IMG/VR virus record: IMGVR_UViG_3300025120_000209
Coordinates: 1 to 36,311 of that record
Source of the DNA: a virus
Direction: 5' to 3' (one strand)
Length of the DNA: 36,311 nt
Below, piece by piece: positions 23,488 through 31,418 of the stretch (position 1 is the stretch's first letter; every line of letters begins with the position of its first letter). A program made the translations under genes and the position numbers. The notes under the pieces are model-generated. The model saw nothing but the letters and a program-made list of their open reading frames with translations, was not told the origin of the DNA and did no database searches.

Positions 23488-24114
23488 CTAAATTTTTAGG
23501 TCTCTGATAAGACGAGAAACTTCGTCTTTCAGGTACTTTTGTATTTTGCCGTCTTTCCCAGACTCACGAGCCATTTCTAAAATGTGATGTCCATGTTTCA
23601 TGTTCATCAGTCCTTCATAAATTGCTTTTGGATAAGCATTTGGAGCACTGGGTTGTGCGACCACGTCTACAGTGACTATTTCAAAATCACTGACACGTCC
23701 GTTATGTGGATCAACGTTACCCGATCCACGACTCGAAACGCCCAATCTCACACCGGACTGAAGCATAGTTTTCACTAGCTCGCCCATCGGAGTTGGGAGA
23801 ATTTTTAGTTTTCCATAACCATTAGGTCCGTCCATCCACATGCTCTCAATCATGTGGCATACACGGTCTAAGTTAATCTTAAGGTCATCTGGATGATCTA
23901 CTTCGCCGAGAACGCTTGTTGTTTTGATTTGTTCGTTCAGTGTATCAACTGCTTCTGCAATTTGACTTACCGGATAAACACGTTCATTGGCATTTTTCAC
24001 GTCACCTTGTATGCAGATGCCCTCCATATAGAGGTTCTTACCATCTTTGCCCTCAACGATTTGCATCTTTGCGGCTTCAAAAGTAAGATCTTCTCTAAGG
24101 TATAGCTGTCCCAT
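23488..24114 (-). CDS. 21: prohead core scaffold protein and protease gp21
   Basis: A 208-residue serine protease of the T4 gp21 / herpesvirus-assemblin type. The catalytic His is in GEVDHPDD (H74) and the Ser in LGVSSRGSG (S127 or S128), followed by a strand DFEIVTVDVVAQPSAP, which is conserved in this family. It matures the prohead by cutting gp22, gp23 and core proteins after hydrophobic-x-Glu. The C-terminal 40 residues are helical and charged and may act as a scaffold-binding tail. It lies 20 nt after gp67 and 9 nt before gp22, in the T4 order. Confidence 0.95.
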   Translation of the reverse strand: MGQLYLREDLTFEAAKMQIVEGKDGKNLYMEGICIQGDVKNANERVYPVSQIAEAVDTLNEQIKTTSVLGEVDHPDDLKINLDRVCHMIESMWMDGPNGYGKLKILPTPMGELVKTMLQSGVRLGVSSRGSGNVDPHNGRVSDFEIVTVDVVAQPSAPNAYPKAIYEGLMNMKHGHHILEMARESGKDGKIQKYLKDEVSRLIRDLKI

Positions 24115-24134
24115 ATACTTGGTTCCTAACTAGA

Positions 24135-25064
24135 TTAGTCTATAACACTCTTGGTGTTAACACCAGAGGCTTGTGCTAATTCAGGCTTTGGAGCTGGCTT
24201 TACGTCAGGCTTTGTAGTTCCGTCCATGTCACCATATTTTGGTGTTGGGCGGCCTTCTTTACCTTTGTTACCATCATCAAAGTTGACTGGACGTGCATCC
24301 ATTCCTTTTTGACCTGAATTGGCAGCTACTGGACTTTTACTAGCTGGTGAAGTTGTTACTGGCTTTGGTGCTGGAACTAAATCTACGTTCTCATTAAAGC
24401 CTTCTACTTCTACGTTAACATCAATTGGCTCGTCCATTTTGTCCTGCATGTCATCAATCTCGTCCTGCTCCATGTCAGTATCGCTATCAATGTCTGAGAT
24501 CTCATCTTGCTCGCCTTCGATGTCATCTGAATTGTCGTCAACCTGTGCCATTAACTCTTCGAATTCACCCATTAGTTCGTCTAATTTGTCTTCGATGTCT
24601 ACAACACGATCTTCTAATTCTTCTTCGCCGTCATCATCATCAACGTCGATATCAATCATTTCGATTTCTTCTTCTTCGTCTTCAAATGTTGCACCTTGCT
24701 CTTCTGCTTCAACATCATCAATTAAATCGTCAACTTGTGATCCACCAATTTCTGACTCATTTACGTCATCATCAATTTTCTGTTTGTTATCATGTTCTGC
24801 GTCACGCTTGCCACGCTTTCCCATTTCATCGTCTCTACGATCTTTCATTGATTGTTTTTTGCCTGATTCAGCACCGTCTTTTGCACCTAAATGCTCATCT
24901 TCACGGTCCTTGTATCCTTGCTTTTTTTCTGTAATTTCTTCTTCAGACATGATTTCTTCATAAATGTCTCTTGACTTGTCTACGACTATTTCATGAAAAA
25001 GTGCCTTTGCATTTTTTTCGTCATCATTGATTACGAATTCAATTAACTGTTCAAATTTATTCAT
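24135..25064 (-). CDS. 67: acidic prohead core protein, gp67-like
   Basis: A 309-residue, extremely acidic protein. The N-terminal 35 residues (FEQLIEFVINDDEKNAKALF, then HEIVVDKSRDIYEE) match the T4 gp67 helix (LIEAIKSNDLVAARKLF then AEAMAARTIDLIKEE). T4 gp67 is an 80-residue internal core protein; here it is followed by a Lys/Asp-rich linker, a long Asp/Glu region with coiled-coil heptads (about 105-215: EDEEEEIEMIDIDVDDDD, LEDRVVDIEDKLDELMGEF) and a Pro/Lys-rich disordered tail (VKPAPKPELAQAS). The place between gp20 and gp21 is that of T4 67/68. The elongated acidic part may merge the roles of several core proteins and probably fills the prohead before digestion. Confidence 0.8.
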   Translation of the reverse strand: MNKFEQLIEFVINDDEKNAKALFHEIVVDKSRDIYEEIMSEEEITEKKQGYKDREDEHLGAKDGAESGKKQSMKDRRDDEMGKRGKRDAEHDNKQKIDDDVNESEIGGSQVDDLIDDVEAEEQGATFEDEEEEIEMIDIDVDDDDGEEELEDRVVDIEDKLDELMGEFEELMAQVDDNSDDIEGEQDEISDIDSDTDMEQDEIDDMQDKMDEPIDVNVEVEGFNENVDLVPAPKPVTTSPASKSPVAANSGQKGMDARPVNFDDGNKGKEGRPTPKYGDMDGTTKPDVKPAPKPELAQASGVNTKSVID

Positions 25065-25173
25065 TGTTTTTGTTCTCCAAACGTATGGTCAGTATAATAC
25101 TTACAATAAAATTAAAAAACTAGTAGATTATAGAGGTAAAATGGGTATAAAATGAATAATTTATTCAGATAGT
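25065..25173 (-). promoter_or_regulatory. AT-rich gap, possible weak promoter
   Basis: This 109-nt gap between the 71-residue gene and gp67 is strongly AT-rich. On the minus strand a TATTAT/TATACT-like block near 25092-25101 could be a -10 element, but no convincing -35 hexamer lies at the right distance and no ATAAATA box is present. GAATAAATTATTC near 25155 is a small inverted repeat. I see no gene. Confidence 0.25.
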
Positions 25174-25389
25174 CTACATTTGTGGCGGAGGTGGAGCAAA
25201 CTGTGCTTGTATCTTTTTAAGTTCGGTAGTTTTTTCATAGTTACGCATATCATACATCTTACGCATTTTAGAAACTTGTTTTAATGTAAGTTTTGTTTTA
25301 CGCAACTCACCAAGTTCTGGAACAGAATTATCATCTTTCTGATCTTGATAGCCTTCTGCAGGTGCTTCGTAAAATTCAAATAGTTTCAT
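25174..25389 (-). CDS. small conserved head-cassette protein
   Basis: A 71-residue protein. It reads MKLFEFYEAPAEGYQD, then ELGELRKTKLTLKQVSKMRK and a short helix, ending in QAQFAPPPPQM. A small protein with an ELRKTKLTL-type helix is found between gp20 and gp21 in other marine T4-like phages, so it is probably a head or prohead-core component; T4 has gp68 at this location. No catalytic motif. A variant late box (CTAAATA) lies 32 nt upstream, inside the end of the radical SAM gene. Confidence 0.7.
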   Translation of the reverse strand: MKLFEFYEAPAEGYQDQKDDNSVPELGELRKTKLTLKQVSKMRKMYDMRNYEKTTELKKIQAQFAPPPPQM

Positions 25390-25397
25390 GCTTGTAA

Positions 25398-26417
25398 TTA
25401 CCTATCTTGTTCAACACTACTATTTAGTGCCTTACTACAATTTGCAAAACAAATATTATGGCATGTTTTTATACTTTTCCAACTTTCATAAAGTTTATGT
25501 GTATAAAAGTCTGTTTTGGCAATTTCAGTTATGTTATATAAATTTAAATTAATATCATCAATGTTACCAATAATTTTTTTTCGAAATAATTGATCAGATA
25601 CTGTATTTTTCCATGTCACTCCTGAAGTCATGCAACATGGTAACAAATGTCCATAACAATTTACATACAACTCCCCAACATCCATCCATCCGTAACAACT
25701 AGGACTTTCAAACGTGTTAGGATTCATATGCATCTTTGCCACATTATGCGTTTGTGTACTGAGTTGTAGAGAATTTGTATCGTTTGCCATTGTGATATCA
25801 TAACGATAGTTGCCATCTATATACACTGGCCAAACATTATCTTGCCAAAAGTTTCTGTTTGTGTATTCTGCTTTGAACTCACAACCTAAATCAGTTGCTA
25901 ATTTTCTAGCTTTAGCTACTTGGTGCTGGTTGTGTTTAAAAATTAAGAACTTCCATTTTGCCTGACCGCCGGCATCAGTATAGGCTTTTAAATTGCACAT
26001 TATTTTATGCCAGTCTGAATTTATTCTATAAATGTGATTAGTATCTTCTAATCCGTCAATGCTAAATGTAATTTTTAGGTTGCTATACTTTGCAAGTTTT
26101 TTAAAAAAGGAAGGATTTCTTATACTGCCGTTTGTTACTATTGTTACTGTTATATCTTTGAAAAACTCAACGTATTCACAAACTTGTGGGTTCATCATGG
26201 GATCGCCATAGTCACCTTCAAACATAACATCCGTTAGTGCCGGCAGAGCATCAAGATGAAAGTTTCTTTGTATGGTTTCAAAACTTAAATGACCGAGTGT
26301 TATATCTCTGTCGAGATACCCTTTTGCATCAAATCTTGGACATTGTGGACAGTGAAGATTACAGTAATTTGAAGTCTCAAAGATAAACTTCTTAATTTTT
26401 GTTAAATCCAATGGCAA
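25398..26417 (-). CDS. radical SAM / SPASM-like protein, copy 1
   Basis: A 339-residue radical SAM enzyme. The cluster motif C-x3-C-x2-C is at C19, C23 and C26 (NYCNLHCPQC). Other family marks are GDYGDPMMNP near 70, VTIVTNGSIRN near 93 and FSIDGLEDTN near 118. The C-terminal third holds extra Cys groups (SCYGWMDVGELYVNCYGHL, LPCCMTSG, CHNICFANC) resembling SPASM/twitch domains, which bind an auxiliary Fe-S cluster in peptide-modifying members. It lies between portal gp20 and the 71-residue gene, five bases from gp20, within the head operon; T4 has nothing like it here. It is a paralogue of the gene at 34163-35194. The substrate is unknown. Confidence 0.85.
   Translation of the reverse strand: MPLDLTKIKKFIFETSNYCNLHCPQCPRFDAKGYLDRDITLGHLSFETIQRNFHLDALPALTDVMFEGDYGDPMMNPQVCEYVEFFKDITVTIVTNGSIRNPSFFKKLAKYSNLKITFSIDGLEDTNHIYRINSDWHKIMCNLKAYTDAGGQAKWKFLIFKHNQHQVAKARKLATDLGCEFKAEYTNRNFWQDNVWPVYIDGNYRYDITMANDTNSLQLSTQTHNVAKMHMNPNTFESPSCYGWMDVGELYVNCYGHLLPCCMTSGVTWKNTVSDQLFRKKIIGNIDDINLNLYNITEIAKTDFYTHKLYESWKSIKTCHNICFANCSKALNSSVEQDR
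25421..25427 (-). promoter_or_regulatory. variant late promoter box
   Basis: The minus strand reads GCACTAAATAGTAG: CTAAATA instead of ATAAATA, 32 nt upstream of the 71-residue gene and inside the last codons of the radical SAM gene. It could let the 71 aa-67-21-22-23 genes be expressed independently of gp20. Moderate to weak. Confidence 0.35.
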
Positions 26418-26422
26418 TTGAA

Positions 26423-28183
26423 TTATACAGGAGGAGCATCAGGCACTGCCGGAGCGGCAGCATCAACATTAATATCAATTTCTTCTCCGCCTAATGCTGG
26501 ATCAGCACCTTCTTCGCCTGCAACTGCATCTCCCATTTCAACATCTCCTTCGATATCTGCTGGACTTACACCGACTGTACGCAAGTCACTACCAGTAGGT
26601 TCAGTTTCAATTGGTTGACCAGTTTCTTCTTCCCACTGCTCTGTATTCTCTTGCAGTTCATCGTCAGTTAAGCCTAAGTAACGTTTCATTAAAAAACGTT
26701 TACTCATATAAGGCAATTGTTCTAAAGCACTAAATGCCTGTATTCTTGTTGTGTCTAATTCTGCTTGTCTGTAACTTGCAAAATTCTGCGGAGGTGCAAA
26801 TGTAATATTAAACAATCCACTGTCGATGTTAAAACCTCTCCAACGCATAAACATCTTGAATTCATCGTCCATCTTTTGTATGACTTGTTTTTGCAGTCTT
26901 TCACAGTATTGGTTAAATCTATATTCTTGAATCAGTGCAGTACCAACACGGCCATCATTCATTGGGCGATCTGAATCGTCAGGACCAGTAGGCAAATATG
27001 AACTTGGTACACGTAGTCCTCTACACATCTTGTTGTTAAAGTATTTTAAATCGTCAATCTGTCCTAAGTTCTCTCCACCCGGTAGTGTTTCAACTTTAGA
27101 TCCTCTACCTTCTGCAGTTTGGGGAAAGAAGTAATCTTCATTTATGGATAGAGGATTATAAGTTGTATCCATTGTGGTTTGTTGTTGACCTCCACTTGCA
27201 CTAGGTATACGCCTTTGATGCACTTCATTTTTTACACGCTCTACAAACTGCATTGCAAGATGCGATGGCATGTTACCTACATCAATATAGAATACACGCC
27301 TTTCTGGAGCACGTTGCACTCTGTATATCAATATACTATCTTCAAGAAGCTCTTTTTGCTTGAAAACTTTGAATATCATTTCTAGTACGCTTTGGCTAAA
27401 TGGCCAGAAAAAATCTAATCCTTCACTAAGTGCAAGATGCACTACGTTTTTTGCATCTATCACAGTTTCGTTTACTGTGTGTTCAAATCTACTCTGTCCA
27501 CTTGGTGCATTTGGTATGGTATAGTTTGACCCACCCATATTGCTACCTCCAGTACCAATAATCTGTCCAGAATTAATACCAGTACCATAATCTGTTGTTT
27601 GCTTTGGTGCAATACTTAAATTTTGAAAGTTTGGATTGATATCTCGTATTACATACTGTTCAGGACGTTTACCTTCGTTTTCGTTTACAATGACACGCAC
27701 AACTTTGGTCATGTCAACCCAGTATAATTCAAATGTTTCTGGATCACGCACAAAGATTTGATCGCCATACTTCAGAGTGTTTCTAAAAACACGAAACATA
27801 CGTTGATCGAGTTTGTTTAGTTTGGTCCACTGTTGTAACTGTGTACGTATTATTTCAATTTCATTATTTGTAGGAGTATCTGAATACTGTACTTCAAAAG
27901 GTGTGTTATTGCTTTCATTTGTTTGTGTCGAAAATTCAGCAATAATATCAAGACATGCGTTTATCTCACTGTCATTATCCATATTCTCATATTGATTGTA
28001 GCGTTCAATTCTGTTTGGATGTCCAGAATATACTTCTGGCAAATGACTTTGATAGTTTTTAAAACCAAACTGCCCGCCTGAACCGCCACTACCGTAACTC
28101 GGTCCTCTACTGTTTTGTCCACTTATTGGACTTAGTTGACCACCATAGTTGTCAACTGCTTTAAAGTATTTTTTCCAAGACAT
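26423..28183 (-). CDS. 20: portal vertex protein gp20
   Basis: A 586-residue T4-type portal protein. Characteristic segments include NRIERYNQYENMDNDSEINA (about 56-75), ALDIIAEFSTQ-like CLDIIAEFSTQ, KLNKLDQRMFRVFRNTLKYG, EGLDFFWPFSQSVLEMIFKV, DSILIYRVQRAPERRVFYID, ENLGQIDDLKYFNNKMCRGL and RVPSSYLPTG. The dodecameric portal is the DNA entry channel and initiates prohead assembly. The length is close to T4 gp20 (524) with a disordered acidic C-terminal tail (about 530-586). A late promoter is 31 nt upstream and heads the head operon. Confidence 0.97.
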   Translation of the reverse strand: MSWKKYFKAVDNYGGQLSPISGQNSRGPSYGSGGSGGQFGFKNYQSHLPEVYSGHPNRIERYNQYENMDNDSEINACLDIIAEFSTQTNESNNTPFEVQYSDTPTNNEIEIIRTQLQQWTKLNKLDQRMFRVFRNTLKYGDQIFVRDPETFELYWVDMTKVVRVIVNENEGKRPEQYVIRDINPNFQNLSIAPKQTTDYGTGINSGQIIGTGGSNMGGSNYTIPNAPSGQSRFEHTVNETVIDAKNVVHLALSEGLDFFWPFSQSVLEMIFKVFKQKELLEDSILIYRVQRAPERRVFYIDVGNMPSHLAMQFVERVKNEVHQRRIPSASGGQQQTTMDTTYNPLSINEDYFFPQTAEGRGSKVETLPGGENLGQIDDLKYFNNKMCRGLRVPSSYLPTGPDDSDRPMNDGRVGTALIQEYRFNQYCERLQKQVIQKMDDEFKMFMRWRGFNIDSGLFNITFAPPQNFASYRQAELDTTRIQAFSALEQLPYMSKRFLMKRYLGLTDDELQENTEQWEEETGQPIETEPTGSDLRTVGVSPADIEGDVEMGDAVAGEEGADPALGGEEIDINVDAAAPAVPDAPPV

Positions 28184-28213
28184 ATGTGTTCCAGTGTACT
28201 CTTTGTTATGGAG

Positions 28214-28220
28214 TATTTAT
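28214..28220 (-). promoter_or_regulatory. T4-type late promoter box
   Basis: The minus strand reads TGATAAATACTC, core ATAAATA, 31 nt before the gp20 ATG. It is the main candidate promoter for the whole head operon down to the gp23 terminator, about 7 kb. Confidence 0.7.
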
Positions 28221-28222
28221 CA

Positions 28223-30289
28223 CTACTGTCCTACACGTTGTAATATCTTCTTTTGATATGCATTGTTTGTTTGTAGTTCACCAGCTATAACATTAAGCAT
28301 ATTATTATCACCGCCAGCATATTGGCTATTTGCATTTTTATTGTCAGTGTCGCCAGTATTTGTAGTTGTTGCGAGATTGGTTGTTACTGATTTGTTAATA
28401 TCCGACTTTTGAACATTTGATTTAGGGCCAGCAAGTGTTGCGGCATAGTCATCACGTTTTACTTTTATACCTTGGTTTTCTAGATAGTTAGTTTGGTTTT
28501 CTACTCTCATTTCTTTGAGAAAATCTTTTGCACCTTCACTAAAAAATCCTACTAGCCCTTCGATACCTTTTGCAACTGTGATGTCTGCTTTCATTAACAG
28601 TCCGCCAGCATTAAAGTTAGTTGCATCTTGTTTATCTAGAGCACTACCTGCATCGCCAACATTCTTGTTTATTGCATCTTCTTTTAGTTTATTAGTCACT
28701 GCACCTACTCCGCCTTTAGCAAATGCATCTGCATATGCTAACATTTTTTGAGATGCCTTAACAGAATAGTCAGTGAATTTTTCAATAGCAGTGGCTGCCA
28801 ATGGCAATGAAGTTTGTAATGCTAGTTCGTCAAGAGCCTTAGCGGCCTTTATCATTGATTCTTGTGCATTAATCATTGAGTTCGTTGTAGCGTCTGTGGT
28901 TTCCATATTCTTCTTGGTAGCATTTTCTATTTTGCCAATCTGATCGCCAAATTTTGCACCAAAAGTCAAGCTCTGTAAATCCATCATTACTGCGTCCAGT
29001 GCAGTGCCGGTATTACCAGCAGCCATAGCGAATTTGTCACCGCCCAATGACTGGTATCTGTTTGCGGCAGCTTCTTGTATGCCTGCAAGAGCTTTCTCAC
29101 GTGTTATTGTACCTGCTTTCAACTGGTTAATAATGTCCTTACCAGCTTCACCGGTTGCTCTATAAAAGTTTTTAGCCGCGTCAGTTTTAAAGTTACCACC
29201 TAGTGCATCTTGGAAGCCGCCAGCTAACACCGGAGCCGCTGACTTTAAGACTGTTGCAACTCCTGAAATAGCTTCAGAGGCTTTTTTACCAGCCTCTCCA
29301 CCAAGTGTTCTCTCTACTTCACGTTGTGTGGCTGCCTGTCTAACATGTCGAGATTGTGCATCAAGTTCTTTTTGTTGTTCTGATACACTCTTGCCTGTGA
29401 GCTTGGATAGTTCTGTTAAATTCTGTATGTAGTTACGAGAACCTTGTGCTAATGCTTGACTATTTCTTGACTCATCTCTGCCTAATCTTTGTTGTAATCC
29501 AATGTAGCCAGCAGTCAGTTCATTTTGTTGTTCAACACTTATACCCAAAGCCAGCATACCACGTCTAAATGGTTGCATTGCTTTACTAGTATCTGCTAGA
29601 ACCTTTGCTGAGTCAGCACTATTACGTGTTGCAAATGCCATGGTTTCTGCATTTTGTTTTACTACATTACTAAAACTTGTAAAACTTAATCCTGCATCAA
29701 TTGCCTGATTTGCTAAGCCACTAAGCCCGTCTGCGCCAAGAGCCGCAACACTACCTGCATTTCTGTATGCAACTGAAGCTCTTTGCAGTTCTGCAGTAAG
29801 CATCGGACCAATTGTTTTAACAATCTCACCAGCCGCTTGCCCTAAGGCTGCAGTTAACTTTGAGGCCGCACTTACTGCTCCACCAATGACTCCACCAAGA
29901 AGAGGAATTCCTTTTAGTGCATCACCAGCCGCATCACCAAGTGCTCCGACTGTTTTACTAGCCATTTGCATGCCGTTGCCGACTAACTGGATAGCAGGAT
30001 TGAGGCTGTTGAAGTCTTCTCTGTTTTCGCGTATTGCGCCTGCAGCCGCCGCAGTGGCTGCAACAAACTTCGAAGTGCCCACAGTAGCCTTGGCAATCAT
30101 CTGAGCAGATTTACCTGTAATGTTTGTTTTATCTTTTTCTGCTCTGGTGCTACGGGTTACTTGTAGATTATAATCAGCAAGAGCCTTTTTAGCGTCTTTG
30201 ACTTGCTTTGAATTTGTATTGCCGCCAGATCTTTGTAATGCTTCTAGCATCTGTTGTAATAGTCTGGTTTGTTCTTGATCTTCAGCCAT
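28223..30289 (-). CDS. tape-measure-like tail protein
   Basis: A 688-residue, Ala/Gly/Lys-rich, mostly helical protein. It has a hydrophobic Gly-rich stretch GIPLLGGVIGGAVSAASKLT at about 128-147 and AATAAAAGAI near 78-88, the small-residue hydrophobic pattern usual for tape measure proteins, which line the tail tube and pass the membrane during infection. Long helices follow (RLGRDESRNSQALAQGSRNY and QEKELDAQSRHVRQAATQRE-like). The C-terminal 80 residues are polar and Asn/Thr-rich. It is divergently adjacent to gp26 with its gp51-like extension, likely the tail assembly chaperones for a tape measure. T4 gp29 is 590 residues. Sequence similarity to gp29 is not evident by eye, so the call rests on composition and context. 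Confidence 0.55.
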   Translation of the reverse strand: MAEDQEQTRLLQQMLEALQRSGGNTNSKQVKDAKKALADYNLQVTRSTRAEKDKTNITGKSAQMIAKATVGTSKFVAATAAAAGAIRENREDFNSLNPAIQLVGNGMQMASKTVGALGDAAGDALKGIPLLGGVIGGAVSAASKLTAALGQAAGEIVKTIGPMLTAELQRASVAYRNAGSVAALGADGLSGLANQAIDAGLSFTSFSNVVKQNAETMAFATRNSADSAKVLADTSKAMQPFRRGMLALGISVEQQNELTAGYIGLQQRLGRDESRNSQALAQGSRNYIQNLTELSKLTGKSVSEQQKELDAQSRHVRQAATQREVERTLGGEAGKKASEAISGVATVLKSAAPVLAGGFQDALGGNFKTDAAKNFYRATGEAGKDIINQLKAGTITREKALAGIQEAAANRYQSLGGDKFAMAAGNTGTALDAVMMDLQSLTFGAKFGDQIGKIENATKKNMETTDATTNSMINAQESMIKAAKALDELALQTSLPLAATAIEKFTDYSVKASQKMLAYADAFAKGGVGAVTNKLKEDAINKNVGDAGSALDKQDATNFNAGGLLMKADITVAKGIEGLVGFFSEGAKDFLKEMRVENQTNYLENQGIKVKRDDYAATLAGPKSNVQKSDINKSVTTNLATTTNTGDTDNKNANSQYAGGDNNMLNVIAGELQTNNAYQKKILQRVGQ

Positions 30290-30335
30290 ACTTAATTTTC
30301 ACCTGTTTTTAAGCCGTATAAGTAATATACAACTA

Positions 30336-30342
30336 TATTTAT
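30336..30342 (-). promoter_or_regulatory. T4-type late promoter box
   Basis: The minus strand reads CCATAAATATAG, core ATAAATA, 47 nt upstream of the tape-measure-like gene. It lies in the 65-nt divergent gap shared with gp26. No comparable plus-strand box is visible for gp26. Confidence 0.65.
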
Positions 30343-30354
30343 GGTAGGAAAAAT

Positions 30355-31194
30355 ATGACTGAAAACAACAACCCAAACCCATTGGCCAAACACTTTCGAC
30401 AGCCGAGCATCTATATAAAGTTGCCTAGTAACGGAGCTTTTTATGATGACTCAGTTGTTAACCTTCCGCACAATGGAGAGTTACCTGTGTACCCAATGAC
30501 TGCACTTGATGAAATTTCATATAGAACTGCTGATGCATTGTTTAACGGAGCTGCAGTTGCAAATGTTATAAAAAGTTGTATTCCTGCATTCAATGATCCT
30601 TGGCAAATAAGCACTTCGGACCTTGATACTGTGCTTATCGCTATACGTATTGCAAGTTATGGTCATGACATGGAGTTCCTAAGCAAATGTCCAAAATGCG
30701 AAGAGGAAAATGAATTTGCACTTGATCTAAGACACGTAATGGATGGTATCAGATTTGCAGATTATTCTGACCCTGTAAGAATGGGTGACATGGAAATCCA
30801 TTTTAAACCACTTACATATAAAGAACAAAACGAAAACAATACTGCACAATTTGAAGATCAAAAAATGATGGAAACGCTTCCGACAACTGATATGCCAGAG
30901 GATGAAAAACTAAAACTATTACAAGATGCATTTCAAAACATAAGTTTTTTAACACTTACTGCAATAGCAGGTAGTATAAGCATGGTAAAAAGCGGAGACG
31001 AGGTTGTCGTAGACAAGAAGCATATTGAAGAATATATACAAAACTGCGATAGTGTATCTTTTGAAAAAATACGCAAAAAAATACAAGACATTAAAGAATC
31101 TAGTGAAATCAAGCCAATGAAGATAACATGCAATGACTGCAAACATGAATACGAAACTCCGTTTACAATGAATGTTGCAAATTTTTTCGCATAA
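30355..31194 (+). CDS. 26: baseplate hub assembly protein gp26 (tail chaperone-like)
   Basis: A 279-residue protein. The T4-type gp26 core is clear: SIYIKLPSNGAFYDDSVVN, LPVYPMTALDEI, TADALFNGAAVANVIKSCIP and LDTVLIAIRIASYGHDMEF. Two CxxC pairs, CPKCEEEN at about 111-118 and CNDCKHEYETPF near 263-274, could bind one Zn. In T4 gp26 and gp51 act in assembly of the central baseplate hub that holds the tape measure gp29. The last codons before the stop contain a slippery run A AAT TTT TTC, and a gp51-like sequence continues in the -1 frame. GGTAGGA is the ribosome binding site. It heads a plus-strand operon through 32669. Confidence 0.85.
   Translation: MTENNNPNPLAKHFRQPSIYIKLPSNGAFYDDSVVNLPHNGELPVYPMTALDEISYRTADALFNGAAVANVIKSCIPAFNDPWQISTSDLDTVLIAIRIASYGHDMEFLSKCPKCEEENEFALDLRHVMDGIRFADYSDPVRMGDMEIHFKPLTYKEQNENNTAQFEDQKMMETLPTTDMPEDEKLKLLQDAFQNISFLTLTAIAGSISMVKSGDEVVVDKKHIEEYIQNCDSVSFEKIRKKIQDIKESSEIKPMKITCNDCKHEYETPFTMNVANFFA
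31179..31188 (+). promoter_or_regulatory. candidate -1 ribosomal frameshift site
   Basis: In the gp26 frame the codons are GCA AAT TTT TTC GCA TAA. This contains two overlapping X-XXY-YYZ heptamers, A AAT TTT and T TTT TTC, two codons before the stop. The -1 frame is open from 31149 and continues to the stop at 31416-31418. A short palindrome GTCCGGAC lies about 20 nt downstream; I see no strong stimulatory hairpin. Confidence 0.55.
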
Positions 31195-31418
31195 GGCTCT
31201 TAACGTCCGGACCTGAAGAAATAGAAAAAATAATCTCAGATATGGACAAAGAAGTTAAGGGCCTGAAAGAAGACATGCTCAAGATGGTTTGGTTCATGCG
31301 TGGTGGGTTAACATATAGTGAAATAGTTAACATGAGTAGCCCCGAGCGTGGCTATATAAATGATCTTATTAAAGAAAATTTAGAAACTGCAAAGAAAACA
31401 GGACAACCGTTTTGGTAA
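31185..31418 (+). CDS. 51: gp51-like extension in the -1 frame of gp26
   Basis: After the slippery site the -1 frame reads FRIRLLTSGPEEIEKIISDM, continues DKEVKGLKEDMLKMVWFMRG, then GLTYSEIVNMSSPERGYIND and ends KENLETAKKTGQPFW. The last part follows the pattern of small phage baseplate hub proteins of T4-like phages (a Tyr/Phe-Met-Arg-Gly-Gly-(L/V)-Thr segment, then KENLETTKKTG). In T4 gene 51 directly follows 26. The first in-frame Met is at 31242 and has no ribosome binding site; no GTG or TTG precedes it. Thus expression as a gp26-gp51 fusion by -1 frameshift, about 354 residues in all, is more likely than independent initiation. The ORF is under 80 codons and easily missed. It overlaps the next gene by 7 nt. 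Confidence 0.65.
   Translation, partial: FRIRLLTSGPEEIEKIISDMDKEVKGLKEDMLKMVWFMRGGLTYSEIVNMSSPERGYINDLIKENLETAKKTGQPFW

Noticed and set aside
24319-24963. 214-residue Ser-rich plus-strand ORF
   Set aside because: It is the reverse strand of the Asp/Glu-rich gp67-like gene; GAT/GAA codons give Ser/Ile codons in reverse. No ribosome binding site.
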